Assembly: GCF_003387155.1 (NCBI RefSeq)
Contig: NZ_QUMT01000001.1
Span: 186,001 to 250,000 of the forward strand
From: Roseateles depolymerans
Lineage (GTDB): Bacteria; Pseudomonadota; Gammaproteobacteria; Burkholderiales; Burkholderiaceae_C
Length of the DNA: 64,000 nucleotides
Reading direction: 5' to 3'
This document shows positions 45,898 to 54,567 of the stretch, piece after piece. How positions within the stretch are numbered: position 1 is the stretch's first letter; each line of letters opens with the position of its first letter. The notes under the pieces are model-generated. The model had not been told where the DNA came from and made no database searches. It saw nothing but the letters and a program-made list of their open reading frames with translations. The translations under genes and the position numbers were made by a program.

Positions 45898-45953
45898 TTT
45901 GATTCGTCCCGAGCCCAGGGGAGCCCCGCACACCCAGCGCGTTCGTCAGTGAC

Positions 45954-47237
45954 TCATGGACTGACCGCTGCCGGCCTTGCACGGATGCGCATCACCAGGA
46001 TGGCAGCCAGCACGCAGGCAGTGCCCGCCGCGATCAGCGCGGGGGTGTAGGTCAGCAGCAGGGTGCGGGTGAGCCCGGCACCGTAGGCCGCCACGGCCGC
46101 TCCCAGCTGATGGGCCGCAAACACCCATCCAAACACCAGCCCGGCCTTTTCCTTTCCGAAGGCCTGCCCGGTGAGCTTCACGGTCGGGGGCACGGTCGCA
46201 ATCCAATCGAGCCCGTAGAACATGGCGAACAGGGACAAGCCATAGAGACTGAAGGTCGAGAACGGCAGCCAGTAGAGCGAGAGGCCCCGCAAGCCGTAGT
46301 ACCAGAAGAGCAGCTTGCGATTGTCGAAGCGGTCGGACAGATAGCCCGACAGCGTGGTGCCCACCAGGTCAAAAGCGCCCATCATCGCCAGGACGGAAGC
46401 GGCGGGCACCGCACTGAGCCCGTTGTCGCCGCACAGCGAGATGAAGTGGGTTTGCACCAGTCCGTTGGTGCTCAGGCCGCAGATGAAGAACGTCCCGGCC
46501 AGGATCCAGAACGTGCGGTTCTTCGAAGCCTCGACCAAGGTCAGGAAGGGCGTGCGGAGGTTGAAGGCAGGAGGCGCAACGGGAGCCTCCAGCCCTGCGT
46601 CCTCCGGGTCGCCAAAGGCGCGAAGGCCGATATCCCGCGGATGGTCCCGCATGAACAGCGCCGCCAGTGTGCCCACCGCGAGGCAGGCAATGACGATCGG
46701 GAACACGGCATATCGCCATCCCAGGTGCTCGATGATCCAGGCCGCGGCCGGCAGGAAGATGAGCTGCCCGGTCGCCGTGCTGGCCGCAAACAACCCCACC
46801 ACCAGACCACGATTGCGGGTGAACCAGCGGTTGGCCACCATGGCACCCAGCACGAGCGCCGTCAGCCCGGTGCCGCAGCCCAGCACCAGGCCCCAGAGCA
46901 GGAAGAGCTGCCAGAGCTGCGTCACCATCGTGGCCAGGCCCATGGCGACGGCAATCAGGCTTGCCGCAGCGACCATGATCCGGCTGAGCCCGAACCGCGC
47001 GATGAACAGCGCCGAGAAGGGGCCTAGCAGGCCGAACAGCGCGAAGCGGACGGCGAAAACGGAAGACAGCTGATCCGTCGTCCAGCCAAACTCCCGGCTC
47101 AGGGGCTGCAACATGGCGCCGGGAAGACCCAGTGCTGCCGAAGTGGTCAGCATGGCGAAAAAAGTGACCGCTGCGACGACCCATGCGTAATGGATGCCGC
47201 GTTGGCGCAGAGCGGTGGAGGTGGCCTTGGCGAGCAT
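45954..47237 (-). CDS. Major facilitator superfamily transporter
   Basis: The protein has 427 residues from ATG 47237. About twelve transmembrane helices are visible, with loop motifs FIARFGLSRIMV and GYLSDRFDNRKLLFWYYGLRG between helices, and RDHPRDIGLRAFG in the central cytoplasmic loop, as in oxalate/formate-antiporter-like or monocarboxylate-type MFS members. The substrate is unknown. It is divergent from a MarR regulator 70 bp away that very likely controls it through the palindrome at 47261. Confidence 0.9.
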   Translation of the reverse strand: MLAKATSTALRQRGIHYAWVVAAVTFFAMLTTSAALGLPGAMLQPLSREFGWTTDQLSSVFAVRFALFGLLGPFSALFIARFGLSRIMVAAASLIAVAMGLATMVTQLWQLFLLWGLVLGCGTGLTALVLGAMVANRWFTRNRGLVVGLFAASTATGQLIFLPAAAWIIEHLGWRYAVFPIVIACLAVGTLAALFMRDHPRDIGLRAFGDPEDAGLEAPVAPPAFNLRTPFLTLVEASKNRTFWILAGTFFICGLSTNGLVQTHFISLCGDNGLSAVPAASVLAMMGAFDLVGTTLSGYLSDRFDNRKLLFWYYGLRGLSLYWLPFSTFSLYGLSLFAMFYGLDWIATVPPTVKLTGQAFGKEKAGLVFGWVFAAHQLGAAVAAYGAGLTRTLLLTYTPALIAAGTACVLAAILVMRIRARPAAVSP

Positions 47238-47257
47238 CAATGGGCTCCAACGTTTGC

Positions 47258-47280
47258 AGATACAATGATTGTAGATACAA
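47258..47280. promoter_or_regulatory. Candidate MarR operator between the MFS and marR-like genes
   Basis: TACAAT-G-ATTGTA (47261-47273) is a perfect 6-bp palindrome with one central base, and AGATACAA is repeated at 47258 and 47273. Its position between the two divergent starts fits autoregulation plus transporter control. Confidence 0.55.
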
Positions 47281-47307
47281 GTTGACCCTCTTGCCGAGGA
47301 GAAAGTC

Positions 47308-47769
47308 ATGCCCTCCCGTTCCCCGTCCGCGCCCAAGGGATGCAGCAGCCTGAAGTTGAGGCAGGTCTCCCGGCGGGTCAGCCAGATGTTTGACGAATAC
47401 GTCGCTCAGGCAGGCCTGAAGACGACTCAGTATTCGCTGCTGTCGCATATCGTGCGGCTGGGTCCGGTGCAACCGGGCAAGCTGGCGGCAGCCATGGAGA
47501 TGGAAGCGTCCACGCTCACCCGCAACTTGCAGGTGCTGGTCGCCCAGGGATGGGCGGAGATCATGGAGGGGACGGATGGCCGCAGTCGTCTGGTCCAAGC
47601 CACGAGCGAAGGCGTGAAGATGCAGGCGGCGGCCAAGAAGCAGTGGGCGCGGGCCCAGCAGGCCTTCAACGAGCAGCTCGGTGAACCGTTGGTGTCCCGC
47701 CTGCATGCGGTGCTGGACGAATGCCTGCAGGCCATGCGTGCGGAAGTGCCGCCGTCCGAATCGCCATGA
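47308..47769 (+). CDS. MarR-family transcriptional regulator
   Basis: The protein has 153 residues, with GAGGAGA upstream of ATG 47308. Winged helix-turn-helix: LKTTQYSLLSHIVRLGPVQPGKLAAAMEMEASTLTRNLQVLVAQGWAEI, wing GTDGRSRLVQATSEG, flanked by dimerisation helices. Members usually repress an adjacent transporter until a phenolic or other ligand binds. It is divergent from the MFS gene. Confidence 0.92.
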   Translation: MPSRSPSAPKGCSSLKLRQVSRRVSQMFDEYVAQAGLKTTQYSLLSHIVRLGPVQPGKLAAAMEMEASTLTRNLQVLVAQGWAEIMEGTDGRSRLVQATSEGVKMQAAAKKQWARAQQAFNEQLGEPLVSRLHAVLDECLQAMRAEVPPSESP

Positions 47770-47821
47770 AGACCGGCGTGCCGCCCCAGCCGGATGGACG
47801 CTGGATACCCGCGTTCCTCGC

Positions 47822-48817
47822 CTAAGGCCGGGTGCGTATCGTCCCAACCGGCGCCGGGACGCTCTTCGCCTCCTGACGCGCCGGGTTCAGATGCGCATCC
47901 CAGTACGGCGGATCACCGAATGCCTCCCGGAGAAACGTCACCAGCGCCCGCAGTTTGGCGGAGGCTCGGCGGCCTTCCGAATGCGCCAGGTAGATCACCT
48001 CCTCGGGGGCCTGCCGCCCGACGTCCAGCACTTCCAAATGGCCCCGCGCGATGTCCGGGCCGACGATGAACCCCGGAAGCATCGCCACCCCCAGCCCTGC
48101 CAGGGCAGCATCCCGCATCACATCCCCATTGTTGACCCTGAGCGCTGCGGGAGGCCGGATCCGTTCCGGACCCGCCTCTCCGAGAAACGTCCAGTCGGCG
48201 ATGCCGCGGTTGAAGTAGTAGATGGCCCGATGCGCCGCCAGCGCGTCGAGAGACTCCGGCCTGCCATGCCGTTCCAGGTAAGCCGGGGAGGCCACGAGCA
48301 CCCGCTGGCTGCGCGCCAGCGGCCAGGCCACCAGCCGTGAGTCGTCCACGACGCCGTGGCGGATCACGGCATCAAAGCCGTCGGCGGCCGCATCGACCCG
48401 CCGGTCATCCAGTTCCAGTGTCAGCGAGATGCCGGGATGCAGGGCCAGAAACGGATACAGCGCAGGCCCCAGATGCATCCGGCCGAAGGTGACCGGCGCT
48501 GACAGCCGCATCGGGCCTTCCAGCGTGCCGCGGCGCTCTGCCGCCTCCGCCGTCGCTTCGTTCACCTCCGCCAGGATGCGGGCCGCCCGGTCGAAGAAGG
48601 CCGACCCGTCCTGCGTCAGCGTGAGCTTGCGCGTCGTGCGCTGGAAGAGGGCGGCGCCCAGGCTGCGTTCCAGCTCCACCAGCCGTTCACTCACCACGGA
48701 CTTCGACAGGGACAGTCGCCTTGCAGCGGCGCTGATCGACCCCGCTTCGGCGATGGCAACAAAGGTGGCAATGCCCTCGAGCTTCAGCATGGGAGAGAGC
48801 GCCAGCGGCGCCTTCAC
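47822..48817 (-). CDS. LysR-type transcriptional regulator
   Basis: The protein has 331 residues (an ATG at 48790 is an equally good start). The N-terminal HTH reads LEGIATFVAIAEAGSISAAARRLSLSKSVVSERLVELERSLGAALFQR, then a periplasmic-binding-like effector domain (RLSAPVTFGRMHLGPAL...VVDDSRLVAWPLARSQRVLVASPAYLERHG), typical of the DsdC/AaeR-like branch. It is divergent from the exported epoxide-hydrolase-like gene (229-bp gap), its most likely target. Confidence 0.93.
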   Translation of the reverse strand: MKAPLALSPMLKLEGIATFVAIAEAGSISAAARRLSLSKSVVSERLVELERSLGAALFQRTTRKLTLTQDGSAFFDRAARILAEVNEATAEAAERRGTLEGPMRLSAPVTFGRMHLGPALYPFLALHPGISLTLELDDRRVDAAADGFDAVIRHGVVDDSRLVAWPLARSQRVLVASPAYLERHGRPESLDALAAHRAIYYFNRGIADWTFLGEAGPERIRPPAALRVNNGDVMRDAALAGLGVAMLPGFIVGPDIARGHLEVLDVGRQAPEEVIYLAHSEGRRASAKLRALVTFLREAFGDPPYWDAHLNPARQEAKSVPAPVGTIRTRP

Positions 48818-49046
48818 GAGATGGGCTGCATCCTAGCGGAGCACCGGTGGACCGAAGAACAGGAATACCCGGCGGCGCGAGGACCGAGGGCTGGATTGTC
48901 CGGTTCCGGAGAACAGCAGTTCCTGCTTTCAACGGCTTCTCCCCGCGCGGCCCGGCCCACACACTCTGATCCATCGATCCCGGATGTTTCAAGGGACCGA
49001 CAGCCCTCCAAGTCCCATCCCCCATCTTCTCTCCAAGGAGTAGCCC

Positions 49047-49979
49047 GTGAAACTGCATCTTCGACATGTCCTGACGACGGCCCTGCTGGCCGCGTCCGCC
49101 TTGACCCTCCATCAGCCCGCCCGGGCCGAGGTGGAGCCCCTGCCTTCCAGCTTCCAGACCCGCGACATCGCCACCAATGGCACCACCCTGCATGTGCGAG
49201 TGGGCGGCACCGGCCCGGCGGTCGTGCTGATCCACGGTTTCGGGGACACCGGCGACATGTGGACGCCGCTGGCCACCGAGCTGGTGAAAACCCATCGGGT
49301 GGTGATTCCGGACCTGCGCGGCATGGGTCTGTCCGCCAAGCCCGAGGCGGGCTACGACAAGATGAACCAGGCCAAGGACATCCGCGGCGTGCTGGACCAA
49401 CTGGGGATCGAGCAGGCCGATGTCGTCGGCCACGACATCGGCGTGATGGTGTCCTATGCCTACGCTGCCAGCTATCCGGCCAAAACGACCCGGCTGGTGG
49501 TGATGGACGCACCGCTTCCGGGCATTCCTCCCTGGGACGAAGTGGTGCGCGACCCCAGGCTTTGGCACTTCGACTTCTATGGCGAAGACGTCTTCCGCCT
49601 GGTCAAGGGGCGCGAGCGCATCTTCCTCGATCGTTTCTACAACGACTTCGGCGGACAGCCCGCCAAGATCGATGAAAGCACGCGCAATCACTACGCCAGG
49701 CTGTATGCCCTCCCGGGTGCGATGAAGGCGTCGCTGTCCCAGTTCCATGCCTTCCGTACCGACGCCAAGGACAACCAGCTGGCGATGAAGACCAAGCTCA
49801 CCATGCCGGTGCTGGCGATTGGCGGCGAGAAGTCGTTTGCGGGGCTGGAAGCCGTCACCCTGCGCAATGCGGCCACCGACGTCACCGAACTGGTGATCCC
49901 GCGGGCGGGCCACTGGCTGATGGAAGAAGAGCCACAAGCCACCACACGCGGTATTGTGGAGTTCCTCGGCAAGCGTTGA
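49047..49979 (+). CDS. Exported alpha/beta hydrolase, epoxide-hydrolase/dehalogenase type
   Basis: The protein has 310 residues. The start is GTG 49047 with AAGGAG 6 bp upstream. The signal peptide MKLHLRHVLTTALLAASALTLHQPARA is followed by an alpha/beta-hydrolase fold: HGFGDTGDMW oxyanion region, DLRGMGLSAKP, nucleophile elbow VVGHDIGVMV and His289 in RAGHWLMEE. The elbow nucleophile is Asp130, not Ser, which is the mark of epoxide hydrolases and haloalkane dehalogenases rather than esterases. An exported version is less common. A terminator-like hairpin separates it from the SDR gene downstream. Confidence 0.9.
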   Translation: MKLHLRHVLTTALLAASALTLHQPARAEVEPLPSSFQTRDIATNGTTLHVRVGGTGPAVVLIHGFGDTGDMWTPLATELVKTHRVVIPDLRGMGLSAKPEAGYDKMNQAKDIRGVLDQLGIEQADVVGHDIGVMVSYAYAASYPAKTTRLVVMDAPLPGIPPWDEVVRDPRLWHFDFYGEDVFRLVKGRERIFLDRFYNDFGGQPAKIDESTRNHYARLYALPGAMKASLSQFHAFRTDAKDNQLAMKTKLTMPVLAIGGEKSFAGLEAVTLRNAATDVTELVIPRAGHWLMEEEPQATTRGIVEFLGKR

Positions 49980-50045
49980 GGCGGTCTTGCCGCCGGGCGG
50001 ACCCTCGCGATGTCCGGGCGGCGCCTCCTCTCAGGTGGAATCACC

Positions 50046-50067
50046 GGGCCCTGTGGAAGGGCCCTTT
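50046..50067 (+). terminator. Hairpin with T tail after the epoxide-hydrolase-like gene
   Basis: GGGCCCT-GTGGA-AGGGCCC followed by TTT: a perfect 7-bp stem. It lies 67 bp past the stop and 13 bp before the SDR start, so it could also sit in the SDR 5' leader. Confidence 0.55.
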
Positions 50068-50079
50068 CATGGAGTCAAC

Positions 50080-50871
50080 ATGGACCTGAAACTTCAAGGC
50101 AAGACCGCTCTGGTGAGCGGCAGCACGGCCGGCATCGGCCACGCCATTGCGCACACGCTGGCCCAGGAGGGCGCGCGGGTGATCGTCAATGGGCGCAGCC
50201 AGTCGTCGGTGGACGAGGTGGTCGAGCGCATGCGCTCGGAGACCGGCGGCACGGTCGAGGGCTTCGCGGGAGACCTCAGCCAGGCAGACGCCGCCCAGGC
50301 AGTGGTCCAGCGCTTCCCCGGCATCGACATCCTCGTCAACAACCTGGGCATCTTCGAACCCAAGCCCTTCGAGGACATCCCGGATGAAGACTGGATGCGC
50401 TTCTTCGATGTGAACGTGGTGAGCGGGGTCCGGCTGTCTCGCCTGGTGCTGCCGGGCATGAAGGCCGCCAACTGGGGACGGATCATCTTCATCTCCAGCG
50501 AAAGCGGCGTGCAGATTCCTGCCGAGATGATCCATTACGGCGTCACCAAGACCGCCCAGCTGGCGGTGTCCCGCGGATTGGCCGAATCCGTCGCAGGGAC
50601 GGGGATCACCGTCAACAGCGTGCTGCCGGGGCCGACGCGGTCACGCGGCGTGGGCGACTTCGTCCAGGAAATGGCCCGCAGCGGCGGCACGTCCTTCGAG
50701 GCGGTCGAGGCCGAGTTCTTCGACAAGGTGCGCCCGACCTCGCTGATCCGTCGATTCGCCACGCCGCAGGAGGTGGCGTCGCTGGTCGCGTATGTGGCGA
50801 GCCCGCTGTCCTCGGCCACGACCGGCGCAGCACTGCGCGTGGACGGTGGCGTGGTCAAGAGCGCGTTCTGA
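50080..50871 (+). CDS. Short-chain dehydrogenase/reductase
   Basis: The protein has 263 residues from ATG 50080 (GGAG 6 bp upstream). Classical SDR: cofactor site SGSTAGIGHAIA, NNLG motif (LVNNLGIF), catalytic Ser in FISSESGVQIP, and the YxxxK pair in HYGVTKTAQLAVSRGLAE. NGRSQSS after strand 2 (basic Arg) suggests NADP(H). The closing GAALRVDGGVVKS is family-typical. Substrate unknown. It is convergent with the thioredoxin-DipZ-C gene. Confidence 0.92.
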   Translation: MDLKLQGKTALVSGSTAGIGHAIAHTLAQEGARVIVNGRSQSSVDEVVERMRSETGGTVEGFAGDLSQADAAQAVVQRFPGIDILVNNLGIFEPKPFEDIPDEDWMRFFDVNVVSGVRLSRLVLPGMKAANWGRIIFISSESGVQIPAEMIHYGVTKTAQLAVSRGLAESVAGTGITVNSVLPGPTRSRGVGDFVQEMARSGGTSFEAVEAEFFDKVRPTSLIRRFATPQEVASLVAYVASPLSSATTGAALRVDGGVVKSAF

Positions 50872-50892
50872 GCGCTCGCCGGCGGCGCCGGT

Positions 50893-51969
50893 TCAGCCGA
50901 AGGTGAACGCGTAGGCGCGCAGGCCCGGCTCCAGCACCTCGAGCTCGAAGGTCCGCTCCACCGGGGAGCCCTTTTGTCTCACCAGCTGATAAAGCCGGTG
51001 GGAGGTGACGGTGCCAAAACCCTGCGCGTCCACGTCGCTGCCGTGGTCATCCCCGGGCGGCTTGCCGTCGATGCGGACCCGGAACCGCACCGGCGCCTGG
51101 CCCTCCGTGCCCATCACGAGGTGGAGATCACGGGCCCGGAATCGATAGAGCAGGCGTGCTCCGGGTTGGCGACCCAGCACGTACTCGGCCTCGTTCGTCC
51201 AGGTGCCGGCGAGCGTCCATTCGTTGCTGCGAAGTCCCGTCGTCACCGGCCAGGCATGGTCCTTGGCAAATCGGTAGCCACCCCCCGCCGACACAAAGCC
51301 TTCCGCCCGCGCAATGCCGAGATACGTCTCTTCCGATCCAGCCCGCATGCCCGAGGGCGCGGCCTGCGTGCCAGCACCCTGCGGAGTGACCAGGCCCGTA
51401 GGCACCGCCGCGGCGCCGGCCTCCTTCAACAGCCGCTGGATGAGTTGCTCCGCTTCCGCGTAGCGACCTTCGCCGTACTGACGCTGCCGGAGCTGCCCGT
51501 TGCGATCCACAAAATACAGCGCCGGCCAGGCCCGGTTGCCGAAGGCATCCCACACTGCATTGCTCGCGTCCAGGGCCACCGGGTAGTCGATGCCCAACTG
51601 GTCCACCGCCTGCTTCACATTCGATGGCATCTTCTCGAATGCGAACTCCGGGGTGTGCACACCAATCACGACCAGTCCGGACGACTTGTATTTCTCGGCC
51701 CAGGCTTTGACGTAGGGCAGGGTGCGCAGGCAGTTGATGCAGGAGTAGGTCCAGAAGTCCACCAGCACGACTTTCCCGCGCAGATCCTCCGGGCGCAGTA
51801 CCGGCGCGTTCAGCCAGCCCGTGGCGCCAGAGAGAGCCACCAAAGGCGCCTGCGCCGTTGCGGGTTGGCTCCACGAAGACAGTTCGCCGGCGGCCAGGCG
51901 CGGGCCGATGCCCGCCAGGCCGCCAGCCACCAGCAATCCCGCTACAAGGGTGGTGATCGTTCTCGTCAT
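50893..51969 (-). CDS. Exported thioredoxin protein with DipZ-type C-terminal domain
   Basis: The protein has 358 residues; GAGGA precedes the ATG. After the signal peptide a TlpA/DipZ-type thioredoxin domain has SCINC (Cys77, Cys80) in FWTYSCINCLRTLPYVKAW and WPALYFVD. The C-terminal sandwich ends RLLYRFRARDLHLVMG...YAFTFG. It matches the DipZ-like protein at 42039-43790 module for module but lacks the CcdA membrane domain, so it must get electrons from another transporter. It is last in a minus-strand cluster with an exported hydrolase and a LuxR-type regulator. Confidence 0.9.
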   Translation of the reverse strand: MTRTITTLVAGLLVAGGLAGIGPRLAAGELSSWSQPATAQAPLVALSGATGWLNAPVLRPEDLRGKVVLVDFWTYSCINCLRTLPYVKAWAEKYKSSGLVVIGVHTPEFAFEKMPSNVKQAVDQLGIDYPVALDASNAVWDAFGNRAWPALYFVDRNGQLRQRQYGEGRYAEAEQLIQRLLKEAGAAAVPTGLVTPQGAGTQAAPSGMRAGSEETYLGIARAEGFVSAGGGYRFAKDHAWPVTTGLRSNEWTLAGTWTNEAEYVLGRQPGARLLYRFRARDLHLVMGTEGQAPVRFRVRIDGKPPGDDHGSDVDAQGFGTVTSHRLYQLVRQKGSPVERTFELEVLEPGLRAYAFTFG

Positions 51970-52018
51970 GGTGAAGTCCTCGAACGGCCAGCCGGACGCC
52001 GTGACCGTGGAGTGTGTC

Positions 52019-53488
52019 TCAAATCAGCCGCAAGGTGACCGCCTTGAGCGTGGCCGCGGCGCGCGTGGTGCATTCCAGCTTGCGGAAGATGTTCTCGAGA
52101 TGGGCGCGGACGGTGCTCGGGCTGATGCTCAACACCCGCGCGGCTTCCTTGTTGCTGTCGCCACAGGCAATGCGGCGAAGCACCTGGATTTCGCGGTCGG
52201 TGAGCAGGGACGCACCCGGGCCCGCAGCCGGGCTGGCGTCCGGACCAGCGGCCGGACCGGACACCGCTCTGTCATCGAGCGCGCGCACCACGTCCGGATC
52301 CAATCGACCGGCCTGTGCCTCCGCCTGCAAGTGAGCCAGCGTGGCGGCCTCATCCAGTGGGGCTGCGCCCGGCCGACCGGTCTGGAGACGCACGGCACAC
52401 ACTGCGGTGGCCAGTACCCGCGCCTCCTCCGAAATGGAGTCGCCGGCGACGCCGCGGTAGTAGCCCGAGCCATCCAGGCGTTCCTCCACGTAAGAGGCGA
52501 GCAGGGCCTCTTCCCGCAGCGCCTCGATCCGTCGCCCCGCGCGTTCGGCCCAGTAGGGCACCAGCCGCACACGCTCCTGATCCGCCTCGCCGAGAGGCGC
52601 ACCAGCCTCCAGCACCAGGTTGGGCACCGACGCCCGGCCGATGCCGTGGATGAGGCCGGCCCGGTACACCCGAAGCTGTGCATCGGCGCCCAGGCCCAGC
52701 CGCTCCGCACATCGGCGGGCCGTCTCGGCCACGCGGCGCGACAGGCCGGTCATCCAGGGAAACTTGAGGTCGATGACGTCCGCCACCAGCTCCAGCGCTG
52801 CCAGACGGTCGTGGGTCCCAAACGCGGCCTTCAGGGCGGGACTGGAAGCGCCGCCCTGATCCAGGGCATCCATCCACTCGGCCGCATGATGGCGGGCTAA
52901 CGCCACCATGGTCGCCGGATAGCGGCTCCCCGCACGCTCATCCATCACCTGCAGCGCGGTCACCAGTCCGTGGGTGCGCGTGAGGATCTCGAGGTCGCCC
53001 GCCACGGACACATGGAAGACGGTCTGCGGCACGTCCTCGCCGCGCAGTTGCTGGGGCTGTCCCTGACCGTCCCAGGTCTCGAACATGTAGCGCATGGTCG
53101 CCTGCACGGCGGGGGGCAGCCCCAGTGTCCTGGCAACCACTTCGGTCACTTCGCAATGGATGCGCGCCATCGGACCCACACTGGCCGCGAGCCGGCTGGC
53201 TTCCGCCTGGGACGTCTGCGCCAGCATGGCGCGCCGCCCCCCGACGTCGTCGCCCATCATCTCGGCAAATTCGGGCGCGTTGGCGGTGCAACCGCACCAC
53301 CGCAGCAGTGCCGACCATGCCGCATTCACCCCGGTGTCGCGATCCTCGCCGCTGACCTCCGCCAGGCGGGCCGCCAGCCAGGCCGTCCGTGCGGAGTGAT
53401 CCACTGGCTGGCCCATGCTGAGGTCCCCGACGAAGGCGAGCGCGGAGATGGCATCAAATACCGGGATGGTGGCGGCGTGGGGGCTCAT
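52019..53488 (-). CDS. Degenerate HD-GYP-like protein with LuxR output
   Basis: The protein has 489 residues. It has two HD-type helical regions. The second resembles HD-GYP (HGIGRASVPN where HDIGK(I/V)xxPD is expected, and ERLDGSGYYRG where RxDGxGYP(R/H) is expected), so the metal-binding aspartate is lost. The first (HSARTAWLAARLAEVSGED, then YMFETWDGQGQP) is also HD-like. A Pro/Ala linker leads to a LuxR-type helix-turn-helix: LTDREIQVLRRIACGDSNKEAARVLSISPSTVRAHLENIFRKL. It probably acts as a ligand-sensing transcription factor rather than a cyclic-di-GMP phosphodiesterase. It starts 4 bp after the hydrolase stop, so it is co-translated. Confidence 0.87.
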   Translation of the reverse strand: MSPHAATIPVFDAISALAFVGDLSMGQPVDHSARTAWLAARLAEVSGEDRDTGVNAAWSALLRWCGCTANAPEFAEMMGDDVGGRRAMLAQTSQAEASRLAASVGPMARIHCEVTEVVARTLGLPPAVQATMRYMFETWDGQGQPQQLRGEDVPQTVFHVSVAGDLEILTRTHGLVTALQVMDERAGSRYPATMVALARHHAAEWMDALDQGGASSPALKAAFGTHDRLAALELVADVIDLKFPWMTGLSRRVAETARRCAERLGLGADAQLRVYRAGLIHGIGRASVPNLVLEAGAPLGEADQERVRLVPYWAERAGRRIEALREEALLASYVEERLDGSGYYRGVAGDSISEEARVLATAVCAVRLQTGRPGAAPLDEAATLAHLQAEAQAGRLDPDVVRALDDRAVSGPAAGPDASPAAGPGASLLTDREIQVLRRIACGDSNKEAARVLSISPSTVRAHLENIFRKLECTTRAAATLKAVTLRLI

Positions 53489-53492
53489 GCGT

Positions 53493-54251
53493 TCAGCGAG
53501 AGTTCTGGACAGCGTCCAGGATGACCGCGGCCACCGAAGCGGGCTGCGACTGCTGCGGTACGTGGCTCGCCTTCACCTCGGTGACGCGGGCATTGATCTG
53601 CTTGGCGAAGTCGCGCTGCAGCGCCGGCTGGATCATGTGGTCGCTGGCCGCCACCACATACCAGCTGGGCTTGGTCTTCCAGGCTGCCACACTGACCTTT
53701 TCGCCGAAGGCCTTGGCGGCAATCGGCCCCTGGGTCGCGGCCATCACCGACGTTTGCGAAGCGGGCAGGTCCTGGGCGAAGTACCGGCTCATGCCTTCGT
53801 CCGTCAGCCGCAGGTAACCGGCGGCATCCGGCTGGATGTGGGCCACGCCAGCCGGCGCGGGATAGGCCTTGCCCAGGTCGGACACCGCCTGGCCTGCATC
53901 GGGCGCAAAGGCCGCCACGTAGACCAGGCTGGCGACCTTGCTGTTGGCGCCGGCCTGCGTGATCACCGTGCCACCCCAGGAGTGGCCGACCAACACCACC
54001 TTGCCAGGGGCCGCGTCAATGGCGCGCTTGGCTGCTGCGACGTCATCGTCCAGCGAAGTCAGCGGGTTCTGCACCGCCGTCACCCGCACGCCCTTGGCCT
54101 GCAGGAGGGGAATGACCTTGGCCCAATCGGAGCCGTCGGCAAACGCGCCGTGGACGATCACCACGGAGGGTTGGGGGCTCGGCTCGGCGGCATGGGCGCC
54201 CAGACCGAAGGTCAGTGCGGCGGCGGCGATGGTCAGCTTGGCAAAGTTCAT
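53493..54251 (-). CDS. Exported alpha/beta hydrolase
   Basis: The protein has 252 residues from ATG 54251, with AGGAG upstream; the long open frame above it is discarded. The signal peptide MNFAKLTIAAAALTFGLGAHA is followed by VVIVHGAFADGSDWAKVIPLL and nucleophile Ser91 in VLVGHSWGGTVITQAG, with ASHVPQQSQPASVA holding the catalytic His. It resembles the alpha/beta-hydrolases of the pimeloyl-ester carboxylesterase/hydroxynitrile-lyase-like branch common in soil Proteobacteria. Substrate unknown. First gene of a cluster with the HD/LuxR regulator and the thioredoxin protein. Confidence 0.9.
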   Translation of the reverse strand: MNFAKLTIAAAALTFGLGAHAAEPSPQPSVVIVHGAFADGSDWAKVIPLLQAKGVRVTAVQNPLTSLDDDVAAAKRAIDAAPGKVVLVGHSWGGTVITQAGANSKVASLVYVAAFAPDAGQAVSDLGKAYPAPAGVAHIQPDAAGYLRLTDEGMSRYFAQDLPASQTSVMAATQGPIAAKAFGEKVSVAAWKTKPSWYVVAASDHMIQPALQRDFAKQINARVTEVKASHVPQQSQPASVAAVILDAVQNSR

Positions 54252-54567
54252 GGTGATCTCCTGAAAGGGTGGACAACGGGATGAACTGTCCGCTTTCAGG
54301 CCGCCAGAGGATATCGGATGAATGTCCAGGTCCCGGCGGTCGATGCGCCGGGGCATCACAGGGACGCGGCGGCCGACGCCATCAGTTCCCTGAACCAAGG
54401 CATGTCCCAATCGGCATTCCGGACTGCCTGGCAGCATTTCACAATCCCCGTGTGCACGTCGGAAGCGCTGGGGCTGACCGTGTCGCAGAATCAGAGCAGG
54501 CCCCCTCCGGCACATCCGGTGACGAAGGGAGAGACCGCTAGATTGAGAGCAGAGAGGCTTGGTGTCC
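54252..54567. other. Divergent intergenic region
   Basis: This 316-bp gap lies between the hydrolase (minus) and chemoreceptor (plus) starts. I see no gene, no good hairpin and no sigma-28 (FliA) promoter ahead of the chemoreceptor. Confidence 0.4.
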
